A stretch of DNA of 27,500 nucleotides from Cristatella mucedo (GCA_009760855.2 WPIO01000085.1:1677501-1705000); one strand, 5' to 3'. Positions 1 to 11,460 are shown, counted from the first letter of the stretch. Numbers and translations: made by a program. The notes: a model not told the origin generated them from the sequence alone.

Positions 1-373
1 ACAAGGGAATCATTTGTCGTCCATGGCTGTCCATGGCCGATCGTGCTCGGTCGAAGCGTCACGTGATCCGCGCATAGCACGACCGCGAGGCGGCTAGCGA
101 CGTACGACGTCATCTTAGGACTATGACTAACATTCATATGGCGTCTAGCGACCCACGGCTTTCTGACTGTCAATGTGTATGTGTACTGGGTGAGCGTAGC
201 GATTCCCTTAGCCTGCAAATATCCATACGCTGCATTTGATTAAAGGCCGATCGTGCTCGGATAAAATGGCTCTCTTGCACTAATTCATTCCCCAGGAAGT
301 CGCTCTTTGTATCGTAGCACTCGCCGCTCTTTTTAATTCTTCGCTCTTTCTAATCTTTCTTTCTAATCGACAG
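1..373. other. non-coding flank, probable intron of the Ly6-like gene
   Basis: No coding signal was recognised. The right end (about 330-373) is a pyrimidine-rich run with TCTAAT branch-point-like copies ending in CGACAG, a good 3' splice acceptor for the exon that starts at 374. A 16-bp direct repeat (GGCCGATCGTGCTCGG) occurs at about 36-51 and 246-261. A GTCACGTG E-box lies near 58-65. Confidence 0.45.
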
Positions 374-606
374 TGGCTCGTCTGTGTCCAACCGAAGCTC
401 TGGCTGTGCACTACGTTCCGAATGGATGCACCCAGACAGTCGCCACCGGAAAGAAGTACACGGTGTGCCACTGCGCCGGAAACTATTGCAACTCGGCGCC
501 GGCGGGAGCTTTGGCGAGAACGAAGCTCGTCGCTTTGCTGACAGCAGTGGTCGCGGCGGCGGTTGCGGCTGCGGCAGCGATGACGAGCGCCAGACATCTT
601 CTCTGA
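374..606 (+). CDS. terminal exon of a Ly6/uPAR-like (three-finger) GPI-anchored protein, partial
   Basis: This is probably the last coding exon of a small extracellular three-finger (Ly6/uPAR/CD59-type) protein held on the cell surface by GPI. The reading frame (77 codons from 373, first codon shared with the previous exon) has cysteines at relative residues 5, 19, 32, 34 and 39. It ends with the C-x-C-x4-C-N signature typical of the last loop of Ly6 domains (VCHCAGNYCN). A short small-residue linker (S/A/G/P, 41-46) and a hydrophobic alanine/valine/leucine tail (about 52-69) follow, as expected for a GPI attachment signal. The stop is TGA at 604-606. The exon start follows a pyrimidine tract ending in CAG at 371-373, so no start codon is expected here; upstream exons with the signal peptide and first cysteines lie outside the window. 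The exact family (Ly6, nematode-type ET module, receptor ectodomain-like) and partner are unknown. The main doubt is the short length of the evidence; the cysteine pattern and anchor tail support each other. Confidence 0.6.
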
Positions 607-944
607 GGTCTGAGCTGCCAATCGTCCATTCCAATACTCTAGAGCAGCGTGCTGTGCTGACGAACTTTTCCTCGTGAAAACTTGAAGCTCGTCAGAAGCT
701 TTTGCTCAGATGCCGCTTCCGCCCCCGCCCCCCCCCCGTCGCGAACATCTCTCGACGAAGCCTTTGAGCGGCTGTTGCTAGGCAGCAACTCAGGCGACTC
801 AGGCCTCTCAGCGGTTGCAACGCATTTCGCAAAGCCGCCTTGGAGTCGCCGTGTTGCATTCGCTGTGTCGGAGCCGCCGCCGCTGCCGCTTTCAGCTCCG
901 GCGGCGGCTCGAGACGAGCTCCTTCTCCGACACAGCGACTCGCA

Positions 945-1387
<443 letters not shown>

Positions 1388-1632
1388 TCCCGTCGAACCT
1401 CTCGGCGTAACGCCAACTTCTCGCATTCCAGTCGTCCTACGGACGCACAGGGTGGCCGCACAATTGGTGCCGTTCTGCTGCGCTCGGCCGGATCCACGCT
1501 AGCCAGCAGCAGTCCGTCCGTCAGTCCGTCGGGCGTACGCGCGATACATTCGTCGCGCGCCAGCGCGGAACCTGCTAGACGCGTGCTGCATCTTGGTTTG
1601 CCGATGCCGTGTCGGCGGCCCTGGCTTCGTGC

Positions 1633-1659
1633 AGCGGCCGACGTTCGGCGTCGGCCGCT
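1633..1659. repeat. short perfect inverted repeat
   Basis: 11-bp arms AGCGGCCGACG / CGTCGGCCGCT flank a 5-nt loop (TTCGG). Confidence 0.7.
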
Positions 1660-2066
1660 CGCACGCTGCCTTCGCGCGCGTGCGGCGCTGTTTTCGAGGA
1701 AACAAATACACGGAAACTGACTGCTGCCGCTGGCCTGGCCCAGCTCCAAGCCAGACGCTCGGCACAAGTCGGTGAGCGTTCGAGATTCTCTGCCGTCGTC
1801 GTCCGGCGGCGATGGCGGCGGCGGCGATGGCGGCAGCATCGTCTGCAGGCGAATGAATCGCGTGCGACGCGAGCACACGGAGCGAAACTCCCCGCGAGGA
1901 GGAGCTGTGCTCCTTGAGCGAAGTCGGCACATCAGCGCTGCAGCCGAACTCGCTGGCTTCGAGCTGCCAACCGCTTCAAATAAATAAACGATGATTATAA
2001 AAAATGTAATAAAATTATTGACATTGCGTTTAATATCTAACGATTTTAAAGAATCAAAACAAAGCA

Positions 2067-2102
2067 GGCAGCAAACGCTCCGGTTGCGGAGCGTTTGCTG
2101 CC
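2067..2102. repeat. perfect 16-bp-arm hairpin
   Basis: The arms GGCAGCAAACGCTCCG (2067-2082) and its exact complement (2087-2102) flank a GTTG loop. The hairpin lies just downstream of AT-rich DNA with AATAAA signals. No T-run follows, so it is not a Pol III terminator; it is one of several exact palindromes in the window. Confidence 0.85.
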
Positions 2103-2640
2103 GAACTTGCACCTAATCGGCATAATCTCATTCGTCGCCCGAACGGGACTTTGAGCCTCGACTTTGCCATCTGCAATGGCTAACTGGTGCCCGAGGCAAG
2201 TTCTCCCGACGTCAGCGAAGCCAAACGGGGGGGGGGCTCACTGGGCGGCAGGCGTGCCGCCGTCCTCGCCATCTGCACAGGGTCGTCTGCTCTCGGGGTG
2301 CCTACGATTATCGTCTGCTCTCGCAGTGAAGCCTCCTCGAAGCTGGATTCGCCGGAAGCGGCGGCGGCAGTCTAGGTTGAGCAGTTTCGGTTTAGGCGAC
2401 TCTCCTTTTTATTTCCCGGCGGTGGAAGGCGGCAGTAGCAGAGGAAAGTTAAATTGCCTTCGTCCGTTCCAGTTCCGATTCGTTGGATCTTGAGCCGAAT
2501 TAACAACTAGAATCATTAAAAACCCACAGCGAGTTTGCTGAGCTTTTCAAAATCACGGCCAGAAGTGCTACCGCGGGGTAAAATTAATACGAGGAAGCAG
2601 TAAGTGTACCAGATTGCGCGTGCTGCCACCTCGGTTGCAC
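2103..2640. other. non-coding, no recognised feature
   Basis: Mixed-composition DNA with a G10 run near 2227-2236 and a small GGCGG cluster. The open frames here have no recognisable domain and no splice or start context I would defend. Confidence 0.4.
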
Positions 2641-2667
2641 CATATAGGATTATAACTAAGATTATAC

Positions 2668-2760
2668 ACTACAAGACGCAGGGTCAGCAAGCAGAGACGG
2701 CCAGTGGCAGCTTGCACAGTGTCAGCGCACGCGTAAGCTCAAGCTCCAGAAATGGCGTCT
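2668..2760 (-). mobile_element. LINE 3'-UTR fragment (same family as 14535 and 23414)
   Basis: The string here (GGGTCAGCA...., then GGCAGCTTGCACAGTGTCAGC, then GCGTAAGC) repeats, with changes, sequence found at about 14706-14762 and 23578-23638, where it lies just 3' of a LINE ORF on the minus strand. No coding part or tail is recognisable here, so this is a short decayed piece. The small (AAT)n at about 2887-2900 is on the wrong side to be its tail. Confidence 0.55.
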
Positions 2761-2869
2761 TCACGCCAAAAAAGAAGCACGCGCCGCACTCCGAAGGTCT
2801 CAACGCGTCTGCTTTACCAACCGACGAACTAGTACTTTGCCACCGGTTACCACTCTAAGGCACCGCCTG

Positions 2870-3745
2870 AAAATTGTACTCATGCAGTAATAATAATAAT
2901 GATGAAAACTACTACTGCCCGTCGTTTCTATATAGACCTAAGAGAACTGACTCTCCTCTAGGGACAGTCGCACGCGAAATGTCGACCGCGCGATCCCGAG
3001 CAGCCCACGTGACAGCAGTGAGTTACCACGTGACAACAGTCGATCTGCAGCTGGCCCGCGGCGGCTGCGATACCGGACGCTACTTACGTCGGCTTACTCG
3101 ACGGCCTCATTTGCACGGCGGCCGATTTGCCTTCACGGCAATCGCCGCCGCTTGCGGTCGGCAATCAAGGATCGCCAACAGCAGGATTCGATCCCACGCG
3201 GCATCCGGTCGTGAAGAGCGAGCACCTTAAACCTCCTGCGCTATCGCCGCCCGGCAAGAACGAGCGCCCACTCGCGAGCGACAGCCGGACGAACATCGCC
3301 TCGTCTCGCGCCGCCCGGGGTCACGGCGACGACGCGGATTAACGTACGGGCCGGAAATCGGCTCGGCTTCCGTCTCTCTAGCTGCGAGATGCGACGGGCG
3401 CAGCCAGTGCGATCGGAGCGACGGAGCAGCGACCCTGCAGTCCATTCGGCCGCGATCGACCCTCCGATCGAGAGACCACTCAGTGCCAAGGGCGGCCGAG
3501 CGCTCGCAAAGCGCGGGACGAGGGCGGCGCGCTGCTGCCCTGTGTATTCCTTCTTTCCTTCCTTCCTTCAGACACGTGCTTCGCTAAAGCCTCTAGGGCG
3601 TGCGCTAAAGGCGTCGCTCGAGACCCGCCGTCAAAGGAAGCGCGCGCGGTGACGTCGACGAGATTTTCTGACAGTCGCTTCGACGGAGACGCTCTTGCTA
3701 TCCAGATGCGCAAACCGGCTAGTCTGATTCGATCGCGTTTCCTAT
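2870..3745. other. non-coding GC-rich stretch
   Basis: The stretch holds a short ATA/ATG repeat (about 2886-2905), two CCACGTGACA E-boxes near 3004 and 3028, and CG-rich DNA with no recognisable protein. It may include regulatory sequence, but nothing decisive can be seen. Confidence 0.35.
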
Positions 3746-3747
3746 AC

Positions 3748-3787
3748 AGCATATGTAAAGTGCCTAGAAAGAGATTAAGTTTTCTGA

Positions 3788-3793
<6 letters not shown>
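3748..3793 (+). mobile_element. short LINE/SINE 3'-tail fragment
   Basis: ATGTAAAGTGCCTAGAAAG.. followed by ..AGATTAAGTTTTCTGAGGG matches, in the opposite orientation, the 3' tails of the minus-strand LINE copies at 14560-14612 and 23435-23488. It runs directly into a TA repeat. Only the last ~45 bp are present, so it may come from a very short LINE insertion or from a SINE sharing that tail. Confidence 0.6.
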
Positions 3794-3825
<32 letters not shown>

Positions 3826-3860
3826 ATATATATATATGTGTGTGTGTGTATATATATATA

Positions 3861-3892
<32 letters not shown>

Positions 3893-3900
3893 CACGTGTA
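3791..3900. repeat. (TA)n/(TG)n compound microsatellite
   Basis: Alternating TATATA and TGTGTG blocks run for about 110 bp, directly after the LINE-like tail, as often seen where a retroelement tail seeds a microsatellite. Confidence 0.95.
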
Positions 3901-4070
3901 TTATCACTATTCTAACATAAAAATGCGAGCACTGTCACTCACTTACTCACTAGCGGTGTGTCTTCTCGTGGTGTTTCCGTCTACGTCTCTTTTTATTCTC
4001 CTGGCTTCCACCTGTTCTATTTGTCTTTCTCCGTCTCTTTTTGTCGTCGCCGTTTCTCCAAGTCTTCTCT

Positions 4071-4200
4071 GGTTTGGCCCGGTGATTAAGGCCCTCGCCT
4101 CGATCAAGGTCGAGGTGAACATATTTAATGACCGAGGTCGTGGGCTCGAGCCCGTGGCACATGTGAAGCACCTTAATAGAGATTAAGTTCTCTATACAAA
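4071..4200 (+). mobile_element. tRNA-derived SINE with LINE-like 3' tail
   Basis: The head has a Pol III A-box-like stretch (TGGCCCGGTGATTAAGG, from 4075) typical of tRNA-derived SINEs, and a B-box-like GGCTCGAGCCC at 4143-4153, close to GGTTCGANNCC. The A-to-B spacing is about 60 bp. After the B-box, CACATGTGAAGCACC then TTAATAGAGATTAAGTTCTCT resembles the 3' end of the LINE in this window (ATGTAAAGCGCC...AGAGATTAAGTTCTCTGAGGG on the LINE sense strand). This is the usual architecture of a SINE mobilised by a partner LINE. There is no poly(A). The 5' edge and target-site duplications were not resolved. A plain tRNA pseudogene is less likely because of the shared tail. Confidence 0.6.
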
Positions 4201-4375
4201 TTAAGTTGATTTTTGTATTTCCTTTATTCTGATTCTTGCTCTGCGTCATTCACTGCCGCTATTCCAGCGTTTGCCTTCCAGCGTGCAATGCATGCAGCGC
4301 CTACTCAGCAGTATTGTGTACAATACATGCATATACGGCTGTATTTGCAGCTGTATAAGTCTATTCGTCAGTTAT

Positions 4376-4379
<4 letters not shown>

Positions 4380-4428
<49 letters not shown>
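4380..4428. repeat. (TA)n microsatellite
   Basis: A pure TA run of about 48 bp. Confidence 0.97.
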
Positions 4429-4429
<1 letters not shown>

Positions 4430-4430
<1 letters not shown>

Positions 4431-5795
4431 CTGCAGCGTAACCGTCGCTCGACTTCATCCCACCTCGATTCATCACACCTTCATGCTCGATTGGGTTACG
4501 GTCAGTAGACCGACTTGGCCAGTCCATAACCGTCGCGGGAGGGTAACGGAAATCTGATAGATTTGTTGGGGAAAATACTTAGCTTTGGCGCGTTTAGGAT
4601 ATTTCTTTTCCACGCTGGAAAATATCAACCGATCCGCGGAGTAGCAGCCATCGCACTTGGGAGTCCCACTCGTTTTTTCCAAGAAAGTCTCAATAGACGT
4701 ACGATAGCCGCGAAGCAGCGGACGTGCAGACGCTTCAGACGTCACTTCCTCGCGGAAGCTTCCGATTCCTTGTTCCTTCCTTGTTCTCCAAATTTGAACG
4801 CTGGCTGTAATCGGGCTGAGTAGCAGGCTTTGCTGGGTCGTCGACGCACATACACGCCTCCTCCTTTTGGCGCCTCCTTATGGAAAGAGCGCGACCTCGC
4901 TTTCTCCATTCCGAGCAGCTCTGCCCCAATCGTCTGCAGCAGTGTCCAGTGGAGTCGAGCCTCGGTCTCTGCTGTACACGACTTATCACGTGCTCTCTTT
5001 GCAGCCTTTGCAGAAGTCACCGTTTCTCATCTCGAAAATGCAGAGAATCCAGCAGCGGATCGCCTTCTCGAATCACCTTCTGACGTTGTCACAGCTAACT
5101 CGCTTCCTAGACGATGGATGCAGACTGTTGACACGAGCTTTCGCCGAAACGCTAAACGGTGAACTGTATTGACTCCAACTCTAGGTTTTACCGTGCTGTC
5201 TGCCTATTGGCAGCGCCCGACCGCGCAGCGTTTGCTGGGCTCCTCGCGCTGTACGAAGCCGCCGTACTGTTCGGAATCGATAGAGTAGCCGCACTTTGAC
5301 CGCGCGAGCGCCCAGCCTCGCCCTGATTTTACCCCCTACGAAGCGCGACAGCTCGGCGACCTTTTGAGCTTTGACCTTCTCGGTGACCATGGCCGGTAGC
5401 GACCTTCAGGGCATGGCTCATGCGCTTTATCCGGAAAAATTCTCCTCCAATGGGATCTCTGAGATCTCAGTTCCGGCTCGCAGCCTCGCGGCACGGACTG
5501 ATGAAGGGGTCGTTTCTCGAGACTCTGTAGGCAAATACTGTAGGCAAATAGCAATTTTAAAAGTGTTCAGAGGGTTTTCGGCTAATTTTAGGCATATTGC
5601 CCAAGTCATAAGTTGCACAAGTATCGCGGCAACTCTAACTCGGGCATCCAATAACTAACAGGCAGAACTAGCAGACAGAATAACTAGCAGACAGAACTGG
5701 CATCCAGCAGCTCCGGAAGTCCACTGGGAGGCTTGGAAAAATGCCTTGGTAATCAAGCAAATCCGAACCGTCCAAATGATTTTGCGTTTGAGTTT
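4430..5795. other. non-coding, no gene supported
   Basis: Ordinary mixed sequence. Around 5385-5390 a GACCATGG and, on the other strand, a GGCCATGG start context overlap head to head, opening short frames on both strands. Neither shows a recognisable domain and both meet stops or unrelated sequence quickly. A TTGCACTT-type AT/GC mixture elsewhere gives no further signal. Confidence 0.35.
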
Positions 5796-5913
5796 ATATA
5801 TATATGTGTGTGTGTGCGCGCGCACACGTGGGTGCGTGCGTGCATGCGCCAGTACGCCAGTGCTATATGTGCCTGTACGCACAAGGTATACATGCAAATA
5901 AGTGTGCACAGGA

Positions 5914-5952
<39 letters not shown>

Positions 5953-6063
5953 TAAAAGTATACCTGCATACCTAATATACCTGCATGTCCATATATACGT
6001 ATACATAAAATATATATATGTATACACGCGTGCATCACTTATATATATATGTGTGTGTGCGTG

Positions 6064-6155
<92 letters not shown>

Positions 6156-6182
6156 TGCGTGTGTGTGTGGACATACATAGGC

Positions 6183-6219
<37 letters not shown>

Positions 6220-6237
6220 TGCATATGTATGAATATA
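5796..6237. repeat. compound alternating purine-pyrimidine block (TA/TG/CG/TGCG)n
   Basis: About 440 bp composed largely of TATATA, TGTGTG, GCGCGC and TGCGTGCG blocks (pure runs at about 5796-5823, 5916-5950, 6040-6175 and 6186-6216) with short less regular links. The pattern is strongly Z-DNA-prone and cruciform-prone. Tyr/Ile and Cys/Val open frames here are artefacts. Confidence 0.93.
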
Positions 6238-6383
6238 TCATATATCCCGGTATGTGTATGCAGGAGTGCACTCGCACAGCAATGAATAGGTAGCCACGTT
6301 GTGCACGCGAGGTTGCATAGATATATATTTCCGGCTCGCGAAGAGACGCGCTGCTCGCGCCTCTCTGACGACGACGGCTCCCG

Positions 6384-6384
6384 A

Positions 6385-6415
<31 letters not shown>

Positions 6416-6457
6416 ACGCCGCTTCGAAAGCAGTCGGCGCGCGCGCGCGCGCGCGCC
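6384..6457. repeat. (CGG)n followed by (CG)n
   Basis: A (CGG) run of about ten units (6384-6413) is followed, after 23 bp, by a (GC)n run (about 6437-6457). Both lie at the start of a CpG-rich stretch. Confidence 0.93.
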
Positions 6458-6646
6458 GCCACCGCTGCGTCCCGCTGAAGGAGGCGCGCTCGAGGTCAAG
6501 GTCGCGTCGCGTTCCATCGGCTCACGCCGTTTCAGGCGCGCGCGGGCGCCGCTGTCCGAATCGACCGATGGCGGCGGCACTGCGACAGGCGAGCATCGCT
6601 TCGCTGGCGTACGACGTCGGCCGAGGTCAGCCAGGCGACCGCCTGT

Positions 6647-6694
6647 GACCTCCTCTCACGTGACTCGCCGCTGCGACCTCCTCTCACGTGACTC
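6647..6694. repeat. two-copy E-box repeat
   Basis: The 20-bp GACCTCCTCTCACGTGACTC occurs at 6647-6666 and 6675-6694 (28-bp period). Each copy contains a CACGTG E-box in the TCACGTGAC context favoured by bHLH-Zip factors. Confidence 0.85.
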
Positions 6695-6936
6695 ACCGCC
6701 AGTCTGCCTCGCTCGCGCGCCGCTGCGCTATCTGCGAGAACCTTCGCGAAACGGCGACGGCGCGACCGCCCGACCGCGCTACCGGCGCGCGGCGCACCGT
6801 GGCGTGACGTCGATGGTGTCGCTCACGTAAAATCTGGCGACTGGATCGCCGGGCACGCAGTAGTCGATCCTGCAGCAGATAGCGCGACGGCTTCTAATTG
6901 GTCCCGATTTAATCAGCAGACGCAAGCTAGACGGCT

Positions 6937-6951
6937 CACCAGGTGGCGCGC
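6937..6951 (+). promoter_or_regulatory. CTCF-like motif
   Basis: CACCAGGTGGCGCGC fits the core recognised by animal CTCF (known consensus around CCASYAGRKGGCGC). Binding is unproven; a match of this length can arise by chance in GC-rich DNA. Confidence 0.4.
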
Positions 6952-6999
6952 TTGCTGCTGCTGCTGCTGCTCGAGCGAAACGAAACGAAAAGGGATGGA

Positions 7000-7400
7000 G
7001 CGCCCGTAGAACGCCGCCGCTGAACAAAGCCGCCAACGAAAAATGAAGAAGATGGCGATGCGTAAGTAAGAGCAAGAGAAGAAGCGAGCAGAAGGTAGGT
7101 GTGAGGGTAGGAAATGAGTCGAGGTAGGAAGAATGCGAGAAGCGGAAGTGCGTGCGAACGAGGCCGAGGAAAGAGAAAAAGAAGGGGCGTGATTTAACGA
7201 CGAAAGGGGGCGATAGTTAGAATAACAAGGGGCGCCGTACGTAATAAGTTTGATTCAACTAGTCAAGAGGGAGACGGGAGATCCTTGGAAAAGATAAGAC
7301 TATGAGAGAATGGAACGGAAAATTAAATTGAAAAATTAAATTAAAATTAAATATAGTTAAATTAAAATTAAGCGAGAACGAAGAGCTAGGAGTTGGCAGA
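7000..7400. other. purine-rich then AT-rich non-coding DNA
   Basis: GA-rich sequence (about 7040-7200) leads into an AAATTAAATT-type AT-rich patch (about 7316-7372). No gene was recognised. Confidence 0.4.
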
Positions 7401-7420
7401 ATGGGAGCTCGTGGAGCTGG

Positions 7421-7648
7421 CGGAAGCAGAGAAGCAGCAGAGATGAAGCGGAAGCAGAGAGGAGGCGGAAGCAGAGAAGCAGCAGAGATGAGGCGGAAGC
7501 AGAGAAGCAGCAGAGAGGAGGCGGAAGCGGAAGCAGAGAGGAGGCGGAAGCGGAAGCAGAGAGAAGGCGGAAGCGGAAGCAGAGAAGCAGCAGAGAGGAG
7601 GCGGAAGCGGAAGCAGATAGGAGGCGGAAGCGGAAGCAGAGAGGAGGC
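7421..7648. repeat. purine-rich GAGGCGGAAGC minisatellite
   Basis: Imperfect tandem units built from AGAGAAGCAGCAGAGA, GGAGGCGGAAGC and GGAAGC run for about 230 bp. The array lacks stop triplets in most frames, so long Arg/Glu/Lys/Gln-rich frames on the plus strand and Ser/Leu/Pro-rich frames on the minus strand overlap. That is expected from the repeat and is not evidence for a protein. Confidence 0.9.
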
Positions 7649-7837
7649 GACTGGCACGCGCGAGCACTCACTCGCACTTGGCTTCGGGAAATAGCGGGCA
7701 TGACGCGGTCCTGCACGGGTTGCCGCTAGCGAACGGTTTCTTATGGCAGCCTAAAAAAGGAAGTGCCGGTATGCCTCCCAGCGAGCGGCATTTTCTCCGC
7801 CGCGACCTCACGCCGGCCCCAGCTCGACGGCTGCTCC

Positions 7838-7956
7838 GGCGAGTCACGTGGGATGCGGCGGCGGCTCCGGCGAGTCACGTGGGATGCGGCGGCGGCTGCT
7901 CCGGCGAGTCACGTGGGATGCGGCGGCGGCTCTGGCGAGTCACGTGGGATGCGATC
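7838..7956. repeat. four-copy minisatellite carrying GTCACGTG E-boxes
   Basis: The unit TCCGGCGAGTCACGTGGG plus ATGCGGCGGCGGC is repeated about four times. CACGTG cores lie at 7845-7850, 7876-7881, 7910-7915 and 7941-7946 (spacing 31, 34, 31 bp). Each has the GTCACGTG context bound by USF/MITF/TFE-type bHLH-Zip proteins. The array sits in CpG-rich DNA. Confidence 0.93.
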
Positions 7957-8014
7957 GCTGCGCCGAGCCCGGAAGGCCGAGGTCAATCGTCGCTCGCGTC
8001 GCAAGCAACAACAC

Positions 8015-8042
8015 CGCCCCGCCCCGCCCCGCCCCGCCCCCC
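8015..8042. repeat. (CCCCG)n / GC-box-like tandem
   Basis: CGCCCCGCCCCGCCCCGCCC is a short pentamer array whose units resemble Sp1/KLF GC boxes. Confidence 0.85.
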
Positions 8043-8659
8043 TGTCTGAGAGCGGAGAGCGCGCCGCCGCCTGGCAGCCGCCCGCCCCTACGTTCGCTCC
8101 GACGCCTCGCGGCGGTGCGCGCGCCGCGAGGCGCGCTCGAGCCGTCGCCGCCACCGCTTGTGGCTCACATGAGCACGATCGTAGTCGCGTGTCGCCGATG
8201 TAGTAGCCGGCGTAGCAGCTGCCGCAGTAGCCAGGCCTGCGAACGAAAAGGAGGCGACGCCGAACGTGACGTCGGCGGCACGCTGCGGCGCGGGCCAGCA
8301 CGCTCGCGCGCGCGGCCCCCACCCCGGGTCAGCTGCGCCAGCTGCGTCACTCGGGCGCCGCTACCTGCACACGGCCTTGACCTGGAGAGGACAGCTGGGT
8401 GCCGACATTCGGCTGTCGCACGGGTCGTAAAGACAGCTCACGCGATCCATTCCCGGATAGCATTTCGGAGCGGGCGGTGGAGGCGCTGGAAGTAGGGCGA
8501 AAGGAGAAATGAGTCGACTCCACACTTCGTGAACGCGAGCTCCGAAAAAAGAGGCTCAGCTGTGACAGAGAGAGGCTCCGTTGCGAGAGAGAGGCTCTGC
8601 TATTAGCTCGCTGTTGTGGCGCACTGAAGCAAGCACTTGACAGCTGGGGGGCATAGATG

Positions 8660-9720
<1,061 letters not shown>

Positions 9721-9730
9721 GCTTAAGCTC

Positions 9731-9759
9731 CGGCGGCGGCGGCGGCGGCGGCGGCGGCG
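9731..9759. repeat. (GGC)n microsatellite
   Basis: About nine CGG/GGC units. Confidence 0.95.
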
Positions 9760-10005
9760 TTGTATTTGGCGTATTTCAGCATTACGCAGCAGCAGCAGAC
9801 GAAGTGGCTGCTCAATGAGGCTGCTGCTGCTCGATGCTTGAGTCAGCGGAGGAGCGGACGCCGTGGAGGTTTCGAGGCGCGCGACGCGTCACGAGATTGT
9901 TCGCTCCAACAAAAGGGCGCGGAAGCCGAAGCGTTTTTTTTCGCAGTGGCTCGAATTCATCGTCGAGGAACATCGGGCTAATAACGACGATGGCCGCGAG
10001 ATTCC

Positions 10006-10006
10006 C

Positions 10007-10087
<81 letters not shown>
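10006..10087. repeat. (GGC)n microsatellite, about 27 units
   Basis: An uninterrupted GGC/CGG run of about 82 bp. It could encode polyalanine, polyarginine or polyglycine depending on frame and lies inside an unassigned 155-codon plus-strand open frame (9863-10330). Such runs are GC-rich, structure-forming and length-unstable. Confidence 0.97.
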
Positions 10088-10088
<1 letters not shown>

Positions 10089-10763
10089 TAGCGCGGCCGC
10101 AGCGCGGCTGCAGGAAAATTCCACCTCGAGAGCTGCACACTGCTGACGGTCCGAGGCCTGCGACGGCCGACGTGGCCGGCGCGCGCGGCCGTCACCCTTC
10201 TCTGTCTCCGTCCGATCCATTTGCGAACGCGCGACGCCGAAACTGCGGCGCGACGCTGAACCGGCCAGATCGTGACGTGGTATTCATTCGTTCATTCATT
10301 CTTCGCGGTTTTCTGAGTTGCGGTGGCTAGGAACCGGCGATAATCGGCGATTATCTGCGACCAAAGCCTCACCGAAGAAAGAAGCAGCACCGGCCAAGGT
10401 CAAGGGTCACCGTCAGTCAGTCGTACTCCGTGAGCCATATTTGTGGGCCATTTGAGCTCATCTGAGCGCTAGGCCACGGAGCCGTGCGGTGTGCGCCTTG
10501 AACGTTGAATGCTGATGAACGCCGATAGCTATCCGGTGCTGTCAACTAGACTTGTCCTCGCCGTGAACACGTGACCGCTCGTGTTGGCACGTCGCTGCCT
10601 CGACGCCTCGAGCGTGTCGCTGCGTGCCCTACGTGCGTGCATTCAGGTGGGCTGCCCCTAGTAGTCAAAATAGCCACTCGTACGCTGCGGGCTCGGGCCG
10701 TCGCCCGAGTATTTGGCGTCGGTCTCGATTCCTTCTCTCCTCGTGCTCGCGCGAGCTGCACTC

Positions 10764-10764
10764 C

Positions 10765-10807
<43 letters not shown>
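10764..10807. repeat. (GGC)n microsatellite
   Basis: About 14 CGG/GGC units, the third long GGC run within 1.1 kb. Confidence 0.96.
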
Positions 10808-11054
10808 AGCGCTTAGAAAAGCTCGCCGGACGACCGCAGTAGAACCCGCGTAATGCGTAATTCTCAACGCGTAACGCTTATCCGCGCGATGCGTACCGTT
10901 CTTGTGCGCCCGCGCGCTGGCGACCAGAGTTGACGACCAGAGCTCGCCATTTTGATTTCGCGTTCTGAGTGCGCGTACTCGCGGTCGCCTGCGTACATGC
11001 GAACTCGCTCGCATGATAGCGTGTGGGTGCGCGCTGAACGACGGAGTGAGAAGT

Positions 11055-11147
11055 GAAGGAGAGAGAGAAAGAGTGTGAGGAAGAGAGAAACGGGGAGAAA
11101 TAGAGAGAGAGCGAGGGGAGAGAGAGGGAAAGAGAAGGAAAGAGTCT
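11055..11147. repeat. imperfect GA-rich tract
   Basis: A degenerate GAGA/GGGAGA purine tract leads up to the LINE tail. Confidence 0.85.
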
Positions 11148-11230
11148 GATAATAATAATAATACGGTTGATAAAGCGCACTCAGAGAACTCAAGTCTCTT
11201 TCTAGGTGCATTACATTTGCTGCAAAGGAA
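11148..11230 (-). mobile_element. LINE 3'-end fragment, minus strand
   Basis: An (AAT)n tail at 11149-11163 is followed on the plus strand by the LINE tail sequence TTGATAAAGCGCACTCAGAG, then CTCAAGTCTCTTTCTAGGTG and CATTACATTTGCTGCAAAG. These match the tails of the copies at 14535 and 23414. Only the terminal ~80 bp were inserted or survive, and the GA repeat adjoins it. Confidence 0.75.
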
Positions 11231-11238
11231 CACGAGAG

Positions 11239-11460
<222 letters not shown>

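Noticed and set aside
5181-5658. Head-to-head short frames starting near 5389 with good Kozak context (MVTEKVKAQKVAEL on minus, MAGSDLQGMAHAL on plus)
   Set aside because: Neither was recognised as a family; overlapping antisense frames of this size are common by chance. An exon cannot be excluded.
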